Shown here in pieces: positions 41,411 through 56,059 of a DNA stretch of 64,000 nt (position 1 is its first letter; each line of letters begins with the position of its first letter). The stretch is from Polydactylus sextarius (lineage: Eukaryota > Chordata > Actinopteri > Polynemidae). The translations under genes and the position numbers were made by a program. Location: positions 8,638,327 to 8,702,326 of the forward strand of contig CM028928.1 of the NCBI GenBank assembly GCA_016801845.1, in the 5' to 3' direction. The notes under the pieces are model-generated. The model saw only the letters and a program-made list of their open reading frames with translations, made no database searches and was not told the DNA's origin.

Positions 41411-44400
41411 CGTGCACAGACCAGCATGTGCCTCAACACACAGAGCAACAGATTCATATTTCTACTCTGGGGTGGATGAATCAAACAGTTTATGTTGCCT
41501 TTGTCTTCATCATATTTGTGATGAGCCTCACCTCTGACTGAGACACTTATTAAACGGGCAAATTTACAAGAATAATGAGGGAAAGAATTAATAAGTGCAA
41601 CAATTATGATGAGCATGAGAGCAAAGCAGATTGAACAGTTACTCTTGTGTAACAAGTACCTGTAATATCTTTGATATACCAAGAAGAGACATTTTAATGT
41701 GAAAATGACGTATATAAAAATACGCTAAGAGCATACAGAATGTATTTTTTTTTATCTTATTACTGATGAAATAATTGAATCAGATTGGCGAATAAGATTT
41801 CTATTTTTGACATTTTTTTAATGTCTTTTTTTATTCATCTCATGTCACCCCTCGCCATTATTATGATCACCTTGCCTCCTTGTTACTTCTCAAAGAGCTA
41901 AATCATATTCTGCAAAAGCACTAGAGATAATGAGAATTGTTTCCATGGAAACAATGCTGGTGCCCAATAATTTGCTAATTAATCAAAAGGGTGATCAGAA
42001 GATCTTCAACATGCATACTTATTCAAAAATAAACCCCAGCACTACCTAGTTATTGTCATTAACTGCAAAAGGAACTTATTACACTGGCTATTTTGTGTTT
42101 ATTTAGTTGTAGGTAATGTGGAAAACAGGGGTTTGATTTATTTGGAAAAACATACTCTAGTCGTGCCGCATGGTCATCAAGGCAAAATTTTCCAGTCCTG
42201 CTCTAACAGAAGGTGTTGTGTAATTCTCATAAATGAGTGATGAAAGCGGAAGCGGAGGGAGGAGGGGAGTTAATGAGTAAGTAAAAGGAAAGTGATGGGA
42301 AAATTAGATCAGTCCCTACAGGAATCATAACTGAGTACCCTCTATTAATGCATGTGCACGCACACACATACACATCAACGCACAGTCTAATGTTGAGTGG
42401 TCTCTCAAAGGCCTCATCTTCCCTTTAGTTTCATACTCTGTCTCTCTGCTTGAGTGCACGAAGTGAAGAAACGACAGAAGTTTTCTCGAAGGAAAGAGCA
42501 GAATGTTTCCGGAGGTCTCATACAGCCTCCAGGCAAGGTCTTGTTGCACAAACAGACCAGAACACACATCCATAGACTCATACACTTCATCTGTGTCTGT
42601 GTTTGTGTGTGTATGTGGGGATTCCATTATGTGTGTTTCTACCGTACCTATCACTCCATCTCCAATCAGGCAGAGAAATTAACTTTAATGACCTGGGACC
42701 CACTGTGGTGAGAAATATTCAGGTTACTGGACACTAACACAGATATGAAGCTTTTACTCATCACCTCCCTCACTTCATCTGACCTCCCTTCCTTCCTGAA
42801 GTTGATGAGTTATCCCTTAATATCCTCCTCTTATAACATCTACTCATCAAACACCATCACAACCAAAGAGATCACAGCCAAGAGAATGGAAAGTAGACTC
42901 CAGCAGAAAGTCCTGTCTTTAAGAGTGAATATATTGTTCCTCAAGTTGGAAACTCAATCTAATTCGCTTGTAGGTGTTTGTATCTAAATTGAGCTCTCAG
43001 TAATTCCACCTCATATTCTATAAAACAGTGAATCAAACCTAAGCTGAAGATTGAAAAACAGGGTGCTGGTACAAAGAAAAAAGTTCCAGAGGTTTAAAAA
43101 GATGTTTTCTCTGTGAGATTACTTTACTAGTTTACCCATCCTGAGCTAATACAGTTTATATTAGATGAGGTGGCAAGGTTTCAGCAGAAAGTCAGTGGGA
43201 AATTGTTCAAACATTTATCTCAGCTGTTTTCACATCACATTCACAAAGTGATTAACATCAGGTGGTGCATGAGTTTTTCTTAAGACTCTTGCCAGTGTGG
43301 ATAACAGCCCAGAAAATAAATCAAAGGCTGGTACATCATTGATGTAAAGTGTGCCTCATGATGAGGATTCAGTTTGGACTGGTTTGTTTCCCAATGAGCT
43401 CAAAAAGAATCTCCATGTTGCACGTGGCCCAGTTTAGATCAAGGAGCAACATGAAAGGCTTTTTTTTTGGACATTTCCAATAGTTTAATATTTAACTCAT
43501 TAACTAGTTTGATTCTAACTTTAGCTAAGTTTATTGGAATTTATCTCTCAAAACCTGATCTGACATGATCATTAATATTAATATATTTAATTTTCTCATT
43601 TTTCTTTTGTGTCCTCTCCTGTTAAAAAAAAAAATATTTTACACTGTTATGTTATCACTTTCTGTGATTTAGTGTGTGCTATAAATGTTCTTTATGTTAG
43701 CCTTAGGTGTCAGAAAAAATTAAATAGGGTAAAAATTGCAAATGAAAAGATCAGTGGTTTGGGTCTATGTGGTTTACTAAGCATTTCATTACAAGTCTAC
43801 TGAGCTCCTACTGTGTCATTGAAGCTAGGAGCCAGTGTGGCTTTCTTTCTTAGAGACACTAATGACAGAATCAAAGGAAGGAGTGTGTTTGTGCGTGCCA
43901 GTTTGTGTTTGTGTGTCTGTGTATTCTAGTAATACTGATGTAATCGCAGGCTCAAGCCCAATTAGCCTAGAGGGTAACTCTGTAATAATCCCTACCCCTG
44001 GGCATAATGGCCTATTAAAGCAGCAGTGGACAGAATAAATGAGAGTGTCTGAGGAAAGAGAAAGAGAAGGAGGGAGAAAGAGGGAGAAGCATAAAATACG
44101 AGTAAGGGAAGAACAGTGGGGTGACAGAGGTGGTGAAGGGAAAAAGGGTCACTTGAGGTCTGAAGTCTAATTCCAGTCTTATTTTTACCTAAATGATGAA
44201 TGTGTTCAAAATTCTGGCTTCATGCTCAGTTGTTGCCTGTCAAATCCCCAGAGTTACGAATCTTAAAACAGGCTTTTGTTTAACAGTAAACATCAACATT
44301 TTCAGCAATAAGAGGTCCATTATTTTACTTGTTAACTGTCAGTCCTGTCAGTTCCAAGTGTGTTTTATTTCTTGGAAACACTCCTCTGCTGCTTATTAGT

Positions 44401-47400
44401 ACTGCAGAGCCTACATAAATCAAATCTATGTCAATACGCAGAATATAAAGAGATGGGGTATACCCCAGACCATGAGGAATATCTTAATTGAAACTGTGAT
44501 CATAGTAATTTTGAAGTTACAGTGTAGCAATTGTCCTGAGACAGAGCTGAGGAATTAATAAAAACAGATGAATAATCTCTTTTTGACTGACTTTAGAAAC
44601 ATGTTAAATTGCTTAAATTAAAAGTAATTAAGAGAAATAAGTGAGATAAAGTGTAAAGATCTAAGATAAAATGAGTTTAGTTGGTTTCTCAGATTCTGTA
44701 TGCATGATGTTTGCAGCAGGAAGTTTCTAACTGTGGACTGCATAGTCTCAAACTGCATCAACACTAAGAATAAGTATTGTATGAATATTTTCGATACCTG
44801 TACCAATTCCAGTACCTTGAGTAGTGGTTACAAAACTATACATTTTTTTTCCGTATAACTTATATCACGTATAAAATCCATTTGAACAAAAACTAATTCA
44901 CACATTATGCCACATTATAGTGTAAATCTTATCACAAACATAATCTTTTTGGGTAGTCATGATTCAGATCCATGATCTGAAGGTTAAAGACCCAACTCAC
45001 AAATCTCTGCATTATATCTCTGTTTATTTACTGTTTTAGCTCAGGTTATATTTAAGTTTGGGATAGTACTGTTATTTATTCAACAAGCTGTTATATATAA
45101 GTATTTTAGTTAAAAGATTAATCACTTCTAACCAGCTACTCTAACCCTAACCCCTGTCTCCAGCCTCAGTGTCTGAACTCAGTCACCGACCACTGCATCT
45201 TATTAACACTTAAACATATAATGAAATGTCAGTGAAGAAATTCTTCATTTGCCCTAGAACAAGCAACACTGACAGGTGCCTTGACTTAAGTAATTGTCTT
45301 ATTATCATATAAATAGTTTCAATTATTTTGTTCCCATGCAACTTATTACTTACTTGTACTGCTCATATTAATTAGAAGTGATCAGAGATATTAAAGTTTG
45401 AAGTTAAACTATGTTAAACAAAGCTCCTTCACAATTAAACTGTGATTGTGCCTTTACATGGGCATATAAGTCAATGACTCACCTGATGATAAGTCTGCCA
45501 AGTTGTTCTTGGTCGTCTTTGACACATTGATGTGAATAACGATCTTGCCATCGTCTAGGGAGATCTCCAGTGTGCCATCGGCAAGATTGCTGAAGAGAAG
45601 GAGTCCGTCAGGGTTCCACGTACGAAACTGGAAGCCCACAGACAGCGTGTTACGATTGGCTCGACCCGGCAACTGCAGGAAGCTGGTGGCGTTGAAAAAG
45701 ACGGGGAAAGAGTGTGTCTCCACACAGGAGAAGGACAGGTTACGCTGTTAGGACACAGATGATGAGAGAGACAAAAAAAGAGAGGAGTGAAAAATGATAA
45801 TCCTTTGAAAGAGAACTTGTATATGCCTCTACATTTACAACAAAATCATGTATTTATTCACCAGACTTTTGTTACTTTGATCTAGTGTCTGCATGTTCAC
45901 CTTCAGATGTTCCAGATTCACAGACTAAACTTGCTCATAAACGTTACAAAAATGTGTCTTTGAGACGAGGGTTGAGCAGTAACACAGGTTATGTTTGTGT
46001 GAAAACAAACACTACTGACTATATTTAAGCACTAATTATCATTGAGTGTCTCCAACTTTGTATCCTTAATCAAATCACTAGCTAATGCGCAATATTGAGC
46101 AGCAGTGCCAACTATGGTTGATGAGGGATTGCCTTTGTCAGTGCGTGTGTGCATATATGGGTTTCTGGAATTTGAGAGCGGATCTGTTTTGATTAGAAAT
46201 GAATGGCAGTGTGAGTCATCAGAGAGAATTAGAGGTGCGGCTTTAATGAACTTGATTAGTGCCTCCATTTGTTCAGCTCACCAGAGATCGAAGACGATAT
46301 ACTGGCTGTCCACTGTCGAGGACGAACAGGAGATGGGGGAGATGAAGGCTCTGAGACTTTATAGTCTATAAAAGTCTGCTCAGTAACTAATTTCAAGGAT
46401 GGCAAAACACTTAATGTGCTGAAGTTACATTCAGCAGTCATCCAGAGTGCTGTGCATTTGATGAGGAGAAGCAAGGCATTTAATATGCTCCTTATACTGT
46501 TGAGATAGGTCGAAAACAAACAGTGAAACTCTGTCTTTGTAGGCTGGGGTGAAACGGCAGCCATGATGTCAAGAGGGAGCACGAAGACAGGAGGCAGACA
46601 CGTGGAAGTGTCACTGATGGGTCAGCTGTGTCTGATTAATTATGAATCTGTTACACTATTTTTGGTGCAGTGAATAATTTGCCCCCTCACTCAGGTCAGA
46701 TGCAGAGTTAGTGTGACAATAATGAGCATGTTCAGTATTCAGCACTCTTTCGCTTACAAAGCTGGAGGTGTCGAGCTTCTTTCGCCGGGCCAGGTCAGTA
46801 ATGTTGTCTCCATTGTAGTTGATGCTCTCCATGCAGCCTTTAAAGTTCTTTCTCCCTCCTCCTACTGGCTTTCCGCTGTATGGCATCCCCCCGAAACTCA
46901 ACTAAAAAAAAACATAGGATGAAGATGCAAAAAACAAAGATTATTTAAGAACTCTTAGATTCCACAACATTCTTCTGTACTAACTGTCACACTGAACTAA
47001 TTTTAATTTCTGGCATTTCTGTTCAGTCACTCTCCCTATAAGTAAGGATTATTATTACAATAGATGTAAAAGGAAAAATTGCAACAAATCCAAAAATAGT
47101 TTACCAAAGCCGCATCACAATTAGGCCAGCTCAAATTAATCCTTTAAGGACATTTATGGACAATTGTAATGTTTTTTTTTTTTTACCATTTGGCATTAAT
47201 CTGTGTTGTAAGAACATGTTTTATACACTTTTTTCTCTGGTAAGACTCTGGATAATGTCCTGGAGGTGCTTGAAGGTTTAGAACAATCAACATCAAACAC
47301 AAAATCAAATATAATGTTTTTAGTCTGGGGCTGAACCATCAAATCAATACTCAACATTTGATTTAAGTGTCCCATTGATATGTACATTATATATTGCGTA

Positions 47401-50400
47401 TTTATATAATGTGCCTGCAGGAGTGGTGGTAGAGAGTATTGAAGGTGACAGAGAATTTCTAGCACTTCAAATGCTCCTGAATGTGGGTGAACCTCCGTTC
47501 TTCAACAAAGACAAGGTAACGCTTTTTGATTCTCTGTCACCTTTAAAAGAAGGCAGTAATTTGTGGGGAACAAATGCGATCAGTGGAAGAGTCGGGGAGG
47601 CAGAGGCTAATAAACAGGCACCTGGAGGGAAACACTGAAGGACGCAGAACTGATTAAAACGTGAAATGATTTCCATACTTTCTGTTATCTTCTTTTTTTT
47701 TTTTTTTTTTTTTACAGTTGTACATGTGTTTAGTACTTTTTTCTTTTTTCACTGAGCTCAGTGCTCTGAGGGAAAACAAGATGATGGAGGGTGGTGTGCA
47801 ATTACCAGTCAATATGTGTCTGTCTCTGTCAACATGTGTGTGTTTGTATCTGTCTGTGGTGACGCTTCAGTAGTTTTTGTAATTACTGCCGAGGGTGGAC
47901 ACAAATGCACCCAGATATTTAGTCTACAGGCTTAAATGGGAGCAGAGGACACACAGTTGTACACACACACACACAAGATGGAGTGTGTGGACTAGATGGA
48001 GTACAGTTGTACACTCTGAGTAAAAGCTGGCCACCATTTTGCTATCTGTAAAGAGACTCAGTCAAGCAATAGCACTGCCAGGATCCATTCAGAGTTCATC
48101 ATGGGCGGAAACACACAGACACACACAGACACAACCTCCTGGTTCAGCCTGTTGTATAGATTTCCCTGAAGATCCCTTAATTCAACAGCTTCAGTTTAAT
48201 TGGACTGTGGTTTGTCCAGCCCCATTTCTCTGTATCCTACTTAACACTGGAATAGATCAGCCATATCAGCAATACCCGGTAAAGGTCACACACTTGCACA
48301 CAAGCATATCAATATTAACACACTCACATGTATGGATTTGCCACACTCATGTCACACACACAAGTACATTTCATACGCAATATGCAATTCAGAAATCAAT
48401 TTCCCGTTTTAGGTATTATTAACTGAACTCTTTGCATTCCATTACTGACTGACATTAATTATGTGAGTTCCATAGATTAGCATTACAACACAGTGTGAAA
48501 CCAATATCTAATTTCCTTTGTGGTATCAATGTACTGTAAAGACAAAGGAGGTCAAGTTACCACCAGTGATTAGTAGTTGTTTAAAATGCTGTATGGCTGC
48601 CTAATGTTGTGGAAATACTAAGAATAAAGAAGAGTGTAGAACCAGACGTAGAACCAGACTGGCAGTTAAATATAAGACAAATATAAGACACTGTCTCTCA
48701 CTGGTTTATAACTGGACAGACAGTGAGATTCCCTGCAGTTTTAGAAGGTTTAGATCTTATCTAAAAATTGATAGAAGGTAGAAGATTTAGATCAGACCTC
48801 CCTGGGGCTCCAACACCTGTTTCACCCAGTTTTCTACAGAATTGATGTTCAGCTCCATCATTAGCTTCCAAAACACAAATACACAACCCTTTAAACATTA
48901 ATGAATAGAAGCCTGTCAGCTAGGTCAGTCAGACAACTCCAACGTTATACACACAACACAAACAACATAGACTGCAGTTGTTATGTTGCTGGCTTTCTGC
49001 CAGCAGGAAATATAAAGATTAAAGTATGTGAACATGGCTTACATGTTTGCTTCACTATGGGTAAACAAAGAATTTGATAGACCGAAGACCAGCAGAGGAG
49101 TGAGAAAGTAGGTACATTTCTCTTGAAATAAAATGGATATATTTGTTTTTTATACAGTAGCCAGTCACCTGTACACCAGGCAGCTGCACTGGACCAACAC
49201 TAAGTCACGCACATTAGAGCATCATTCATCCAAAGCTGAGGTAGCTGAATAAATCAGCTGACATTTTAGTTATTCACTTCTTCCATGGTCTGCCAGTTCC
49301 TTTTCCTAGCTGAACTCACTCATCACTGCCTATCGGCGTACAGCTGTTGAGTCATTTGGCACTCAAAGGAGGTTTTGTTATTAAAGGTATAGTCAGAGAT
49401 TCTAATCCTCAGGGTCTGCTGGCTGTCTGTTCTGTGTGTTCATTGAAAAAAAAGAAAGAGAGAAATAAAAAAACTACCCACACAGCTCTGGATCTATAAA
49501 TGAGGAAAAGACAAAGTGGCTTGGACTGAGCGACATAAAACTAATTCAGCTAACAGACGATAGAAGGTATTTGTGCTTGAGTACAGAACAAGGGAAAGAA
49601 GAAGGTTGAGTGGGTGCAAGAGGTGGTAAAGCTGCCACATGCCAACATGTTAAATTCTACAACTCCATATCACACTGTCAAGAAGGACAGATGGCTGTGA
49701 AAATTAGTGTTATGATGAGGCAAGAAAATAACATATTATCATCGGGGAGACGTTTATTGTTGTGGGTTGGGATTATGAATTTTCCTACAGTCCACTTGCT
49801 CACTGTGATATGTCCTGGTATTCCTGATGGCCAGTCTGGAACTTGTGTTTTGGTTCAGTTCACTTCACAGCAGCTACTGTAGCTTGGGTTTACTAACCCA
49901 CAACCTGGAGGAATTCATTTATGATACTTACAGCCTTGCTTGCTTTATATCATGGCATCAATCAATATAGTGTGTGGAGTTTTTTTATAGCTTGAACACT
50001 TTGTTATAGCGTTTGTTTTGTGTCAGAGAGAGTATCAATTTTATTCCATCTGAGATTCTTTGAATTCTGTCATATCTCTCTTATCATCAGCTAGACCAGT
50101 TGTTGGTATTGTTGCCATGGTAATGGGCATCCCTGAAATAGAGGGACATTGTTTACTCCTCCTTTAACATGATTTCAAGCCGATCTGAGATAGCTGATAA
50201 CATCTATTATCACCTATCTCCTTCTGTATCTATGTTTGAACATATATGTTTATTATTAGTTTATGGGATGGGTCATAGGCTCTGCTATACTACTCAGTAT
50301 CTTTGCTTCTCACCTCATAATCCAAATCAAGATGGTCAAACTCTCCATTGGTCCTGAAGTGCTGAGTGTGCCTGTCCAAGGTGAAGTTGACATTACGACG

Positions 50401-53400
50401 GTAGCGTTCAATCACCACTGAATGCCAGTGATTGTCATCCAAGAGGCTGCCAGTGGTCACAGAGGTGTGACCCAGGATAGAGCCATACTGGTTACTGCCT
50501 GTAATAAAATGTCATAATAATAATATTAGTTAAAACACATACTTGGATGCTGTAAATTACAGTACGTGGTTTGACAGGCCAATTAAAAGTAAAATAGTTG
50601 AAAAATGAAGTTGATTTTAATAACAAGGATGAATAAATACAGAATAACCTGCCTGGCAGGCATTTGCCTGTGTGTCCAGAAATTATTTTAGCGCTTCAGC
50701 GAAATGTAAATTAACTTTCTTAATGTGTTTTTTTTAAACCATGCTGAAGCCATAATAGGCTTCATTTAGTTGTAAGACAGGGTGTGGCAATGCATCACCT
50801 GCAGTACGACAGCCTAAAAGGTTATCCTACTTCTGTCAGTGACACAGCTGGTCAACAGTGAATGATGCTCCACAAGCTTATAGATTTGTTGTGGCTGTTG
50901 TTTACAATGTAAAGGGTAAAAAGCTGCCCAGACACTTTATCTTTGCTTCAGATAATGTTATCTTGACAGCAACACGGTGTCCTCAATATTACACTTTGGT
51001 TCACGTAAACTGCAACAGTAAATGCGTTTTGTCTGAGTCATAATTGCAACTGAATTACTTTTACACACATTTACACACTAATACTGAACATATATAGATA
51101 AAATTTTGACAGACAACATATTGCTTATCCTAACCCTCAAAAAAGTCAAAACCATGATATTTCTTTAACTTTAACCAAATTGCTTCTGTTGCCTAAAACT
51201 AGGAAACAATGAGACAATGAGGGATGCAAACTGCTAGTCTACAGCTGTCATTGAGTTGATCTTTTAATTAACTGACCCTAAAGAATCCATGTCAAAAATA
51301 CACAGAGGAAGGGTCAATATCAAGACAAACTTTGCTTTGTTTAGTGTTTTGCCTACCAAGGTTGATCTGCAGCAGCAGCTTTGCCTTGCGAAGTTCCAAG
51401 GTGATATAATCACCCTGTTGTCCCTCCCCATGGAGAATCACACCCTCATTTTCTGATGTCTTGAACCTCAGTGCGATCACATCCTTGATGATCTTCATCT
51501 TCTTCACCTGCACAAATATAAACAAATATAAAAAGAATTACAGTGCTGTTAATCACCACAGATGGCTAATTTTCAGATTAAAACAATATACAAAAAATGA
51601 CTAATGAACTGTCTTTACAAACTCTATAGAACTTCAATTTGCCTGGTCTCCCAGCTGCCTGCTCAGAATTTAAATCAAATGATTTATTTCTCATCATATC
51701 ATGTTGCTATTCATTGTTTTTTTTTTCATACATAATGTTTATGCACTGGAATTATCTTGATGTTGTATGATTTAATAGGGCGAAGTCAAAATAACAAGGC
51801 AGTGAATGCTGTACCTTAAAACGATAAGAGATTACACCCTGTCCATCAAAATTGATCACATCCGCCCCTAAAACAGACAGAGAGAAAAACAAGAAAACAC
51901 AAGATAAAGTTAAGAAGACATTTACAATAAGAAAAAAACATATTTATGATTCTGTATAAAATATATATTTTGAGATACTGAGATTTGGTGAAGAGACAAA
52001 GTGCGTGGTGAAATAATAGTAATATCTACTGGCTGTTTTTACCCTGTGAATGTGTAGGAGGTTAAAAATGTCATTTTTATAGGTTACTGTTGCTGCAATT
52101 GAAATTTTATGATTTCAAGTGATATTGTACCCAACAGGCATTTCCACAGAAGACATTTTGAAATTCCACAGTAGTACAGGCAGAGATGCAAATGATAAAA
52201 TTAATGACGGCTGAATATTGTTCAGTTGCTTTGGTTTCAGAGTTCTGGGGATTGTACTGACACAAATATACACAATATATATTGGATATTGGTTGATATA
52301 GGCTGTTGGTCCATCTGTAGGCGAGGTAATTGGTCTTGCTCTGCATTTTATTGTTTCTGTTCACCAGCACAGGGACTAAAAAATGCTATATAATACAGAA
52401 TATACATATTCAGGAGTTTACATTCCCTTCTGGACAAACAATGATGGCACCATTTCTAAATCACCCCAAGCATCTTTATTTCTGCGTTATGTTCTGTAAT
52501 GATAATAAAAAGTTGTTTTTATGAAAAGTTTTCATTCCAGCACATATTGTCATTGTGATCACTGTGAGTCTGTATGGTGTAAATGGTTTGTGAAGACAGA
52601 GGAGTGTGTATATGACATGATGTGGTAACAGAGATTGGGGAAAGACTACATCGTCACTGACTTGCACAGTCAGTCACTCAAACACACATGGTCTTCCTCA
52701 CATTACCTTACAGACATATGCACACACAACTATGTCAAATCTATCCTTTCATGATAAACACCTGATGGAAAGGGGGGTAGGCGCATAAGAAATTACATCT
52801 GTTCCCTTTGTTGTAACTCCAGTGCTTCTGAAATGATCCCAGAGAAATAAATGCCTCTCCATCTTGTTTGCTGCTTTACCCTTCTCGCACTAGTTCTTGC
52901 TCTCTCTTTCCCCTTTAATCTCTCTCCATTACTCTACTCTCTGCACCACTTCTTATTTGTTTTGTCTCCCTCTTTAGTTTCTTCTTTTGCTTCCATCACT
53001 TCATTTACTTTATCTCTCGCTCTCTCTCTGCCTCTTTCTCACTGGCCCTCACAACATCTTAACATCAAGGCACACTGTTGATGGGGCAGGACAGTTTTCC
53101 AATTGTTTTTGGAGTGCTCCACTGTACAGCATATAATCATCTTGACTTGTGGCCACATATACAGTCTGTTGCTCATCTCCCTCTCCCCAGAATAGCACAG
53201 TGTAAACCAGGAATCATTGGTGTTGCCAAACATATCTTGTACACATACATCACATTCCAGTTGACCAATATACGTCCTGTTGCCAAATCTCTCCTGCAGT
53301 TTAGTGACAAATATGCATCCAGCCATCTACGTGAGGCAACATTCTTCAATTTCCCGGTGGTCCAGTTCTGATGCTCAAGTGCCCGTTGTGGGCACTTTTG

Positions 53401-55992
53401 GTGGTGGACAGCATGAGTAGATCAGTCAGGTCTTTAGCTACCACCCACTCATCTGGTCATCACAATGACACAATGACAGAGTGACTCTGTCAAAGTCTCC
53501 TTTTTAAAGTTTTCACATCCCTGCATTTGCTATTTTTTTCCCTACTTCTAAATAAATTGAGAAATAGTTGTTACTGCATAATAAATCTCTGTCATTGAAA
53601 AAGTGCCATTGTAATGAGAGAATCAATGTTATCCACTTCACCAGTCAGTGGTCATAACGTTGTGTTTAGTGTATATGTACAGAGGCTGCAGTAGTCAAAT
53701 AGAGACAAGGTTTTTATCCATTTTTTTATTGATATATCTATTTGCTCATTTTTAATTTTAGCATTGACCTTACCTTGTGTATCTACTAAATAAAGGACGG
53801 TGGACAATTAATATGTCCAATTTCACAAAACGAGACACTGGGATATACTGTATGTCCCAGAGAGACTGGGATAAAGTGGTATCTAGAACACATTATAAGC
53901 ACATTTTAGAAATTTAAAGTTTGCTATACGTGTTGTATGGACGAGGTGTAAGAATAGCGTGGCATTGCTAAGGTGGGCAGAAATGGGTGCTTGGAGTTGA
54001 AGAGTGGTATTTTTTAAAAAAAATTATGGTCCAACACACAATCAGTATGGTTCAACTGAATGACCCAAATAGGTCATAATTGAATAAGTCGGAAAGGAAG
54101 ACCAATCAACAGCCGCCCCCCGCCTTGAATGTCAGATCCAACTGTGAGGGAGGGAAAGGATGTTTACACATCAATGAAGAGGAGTGGACTGTTTGTGTCA
54201 AACTAAAATCATCTCCAAAATGGGGCCAGATTTTGAACCACTTTTGAACAACATGATTTTATATTAAGAGATTAGGATTCTTTGTGTTCACAGTTGCCAG
54301 GAAGGGGACTGTTCCTCCAATTATTTTATGAGATCTAGGTGCAGAAAAGCATTGCCAGCTGAGCTGAGTACTTGTTGTCAGGAGGGAGCCTACACAGGAT
54401 GGAGAGCTTTTCCACCACCTGCAGTGATGGAGAGAATAAGAGCGAAAGAGAGGGAGAGAGGTTGTGATGCTGTGTAACGGGTGAGCAGTTGCTCTCTCTC
54501 CAGGGCAGCTGTGAAAGTCGTGCACACAAGATGGGCCAAGGTGTTCAGAACCTGACCCAGGAGACCATGCTATTATGGACCCTGACCCAAACAGTGGTTT
54601 TTCATTGGACATGTCAAGTGATAAAATGTGATGCCTTGTTGCATGTGACAATACGAGCAATGAAAACTTCAAACAGATGATACGGGTAGTTATTATTAAC
54701 AGTATATCACTGTCAAAACCTCTGTAAAATGTTAGAAATGTGGGCTGTTAGGTCTGTAGACATCACAGTGAGGTTTTAAATTGAAATGCACTATATATAT
54801 CCACAATCACGCTCCAATTTTAATGGCAGAGCATCAAGAATTTATCTTAATTATAGGTGTTGTCCTTCAGACTAAATGCATCTTCTGCATCAATTTTGGA
54901 TAATTATCTGACTGTATAACAAAAGAATAGACATGAAAGCTTTCTTTTTGCATCCACATAAAGAACCTGTTACAATTAGTTACATGACAGCAAGTGCGAC
55001 AGATGCTCTTTACAGCCAGAGAAAAACAATGTTATAAAAAGGCAGAAAAAGGCTTTATCATTATGTTAATTATGGAACTATCCAAGTCCATGTACTCCCA
55101 CACTTGCCATAAGTGACACGGTGAACTGGTTGACATTAGCACACCCATGTCTTAATGTAGTGTTTTGCTCATTATTCCTGCTAATCAGTCAATCTGAAGA
55201 TATACCGCTGAGATGCCACTTGCAAAGTAAATCGAAGACATTGACAAACTGACATTTAACAGTTAAAATATTTAATTGCCTCCATGCCAATGAGGGTGAC
55301 CAGAATGTGACCTCCTTGCGGTTCCTGAGTTTAGAGTTTGTTTGCTTCATAAACATTTAATTAGACATTCAGTATATTTGCATTTGGATTTCTTGGTGGA
55401 GAACAGATATTTGATGTTGTTTTATACTTTAGAATAGATTTTCTAGTTGTTTTTGATACAAGGTGATTAAAAGAAAGCATTTCCTATTAGTTGCAACACT
55501 CTACTGAACTGTAATATTCACCACTTTTCCTCTAGGTACTGAGCCCCTGAGTCTGAAGGCCGCAGTGATTCTTTTTTAACTGTTTATGTGTTTGGCCTTA
55601 GTCCTTGTACAGTGATAGATGCTATCAATAAACAAAATCTACATAGGTACACTTCTTAGACCCGACAGATGATGATGTGATACATCATCCTGACATCAGA
55701 TTTAAAACATCGTTCATAAACAGGGACAGGTTGAAGGTTTGAAATTCTACTTACATGAGAGCGATCGCATTTATATAGTAAATTAAATTTCTACACTCTG
55801 CATCTGTTTTAGAAACAGTCTTTCCTCCCTTTCCCCTCACATAGCAGGCACCAGGCTCTAGTCTTTCCTAACTCGTCTATATAATAATTGATTTTCTGTT
55901 GATCCTATGTTAATCAAAATGGAAATGAGCATGCAAATTTCACAGCACGGCAAATCATGACTCCTTCATAGCCTCTAGCTCTGGCACAGTCA

Positions 55993-56059
<67 letters not shown>

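Larger units (their letters stand above)
31884..45482 (-). other. cntnap2: cntnap2 intron between exons 6 and 7 (longest in window)
   Basis: 13,599 bp. Contents: a possible SINE-like repeat (33800-33955), C1q-like pseudogene fragments (34948-35160 and 36540-36781), a Tc1 fragment (36825-37425), a near-perfect hairpin (38111-38161), CA/GT/TC repeats (36058-36137, about 37873-37901, 40239-40281, 41332-41407), A-runs, and a 20-base palindrome resembling an RFX site (41936-41955). The stretch 42060-45482 shows nothing I can name. Confidence 0.8.
46902..50313 (-). other. cntnap2: cntnap2 intron between exons 4 and 5
   Basis: 3412 bp. It contains a 100-bp TTAA-flanked MITE (47443-47542), a T-run near 47692-47714, short CA stretches near 47960 and 48110-48360, and an X-box-like motif at 50111-50124. 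Otherwise nothing recognised. Confidence 0.82.

Noticed and set aside
45130..45150. CTAACCCTAACCCC as telomere repeat
   Set aside because: Fewer than two full units; not above chance in A/T-rich DNA.
48039..48422. 127-codon open frame on the plus strand
   Set aside because: Partly made of CA-repeat text (His/Thr) with no domain.
53039..53326. 95-codon minus-strand frame as a functional transposase
   Set aside because: Only its upstream edge resembles a Tc1 transposase and the remainder does not align with the family as I know it; treated as decayed flank.
54259..54672. 137-codon open frame on the minus strand
   Set aside because: No recognisable domain; serine/histidine-rich composition, in an A/T-rich intron.
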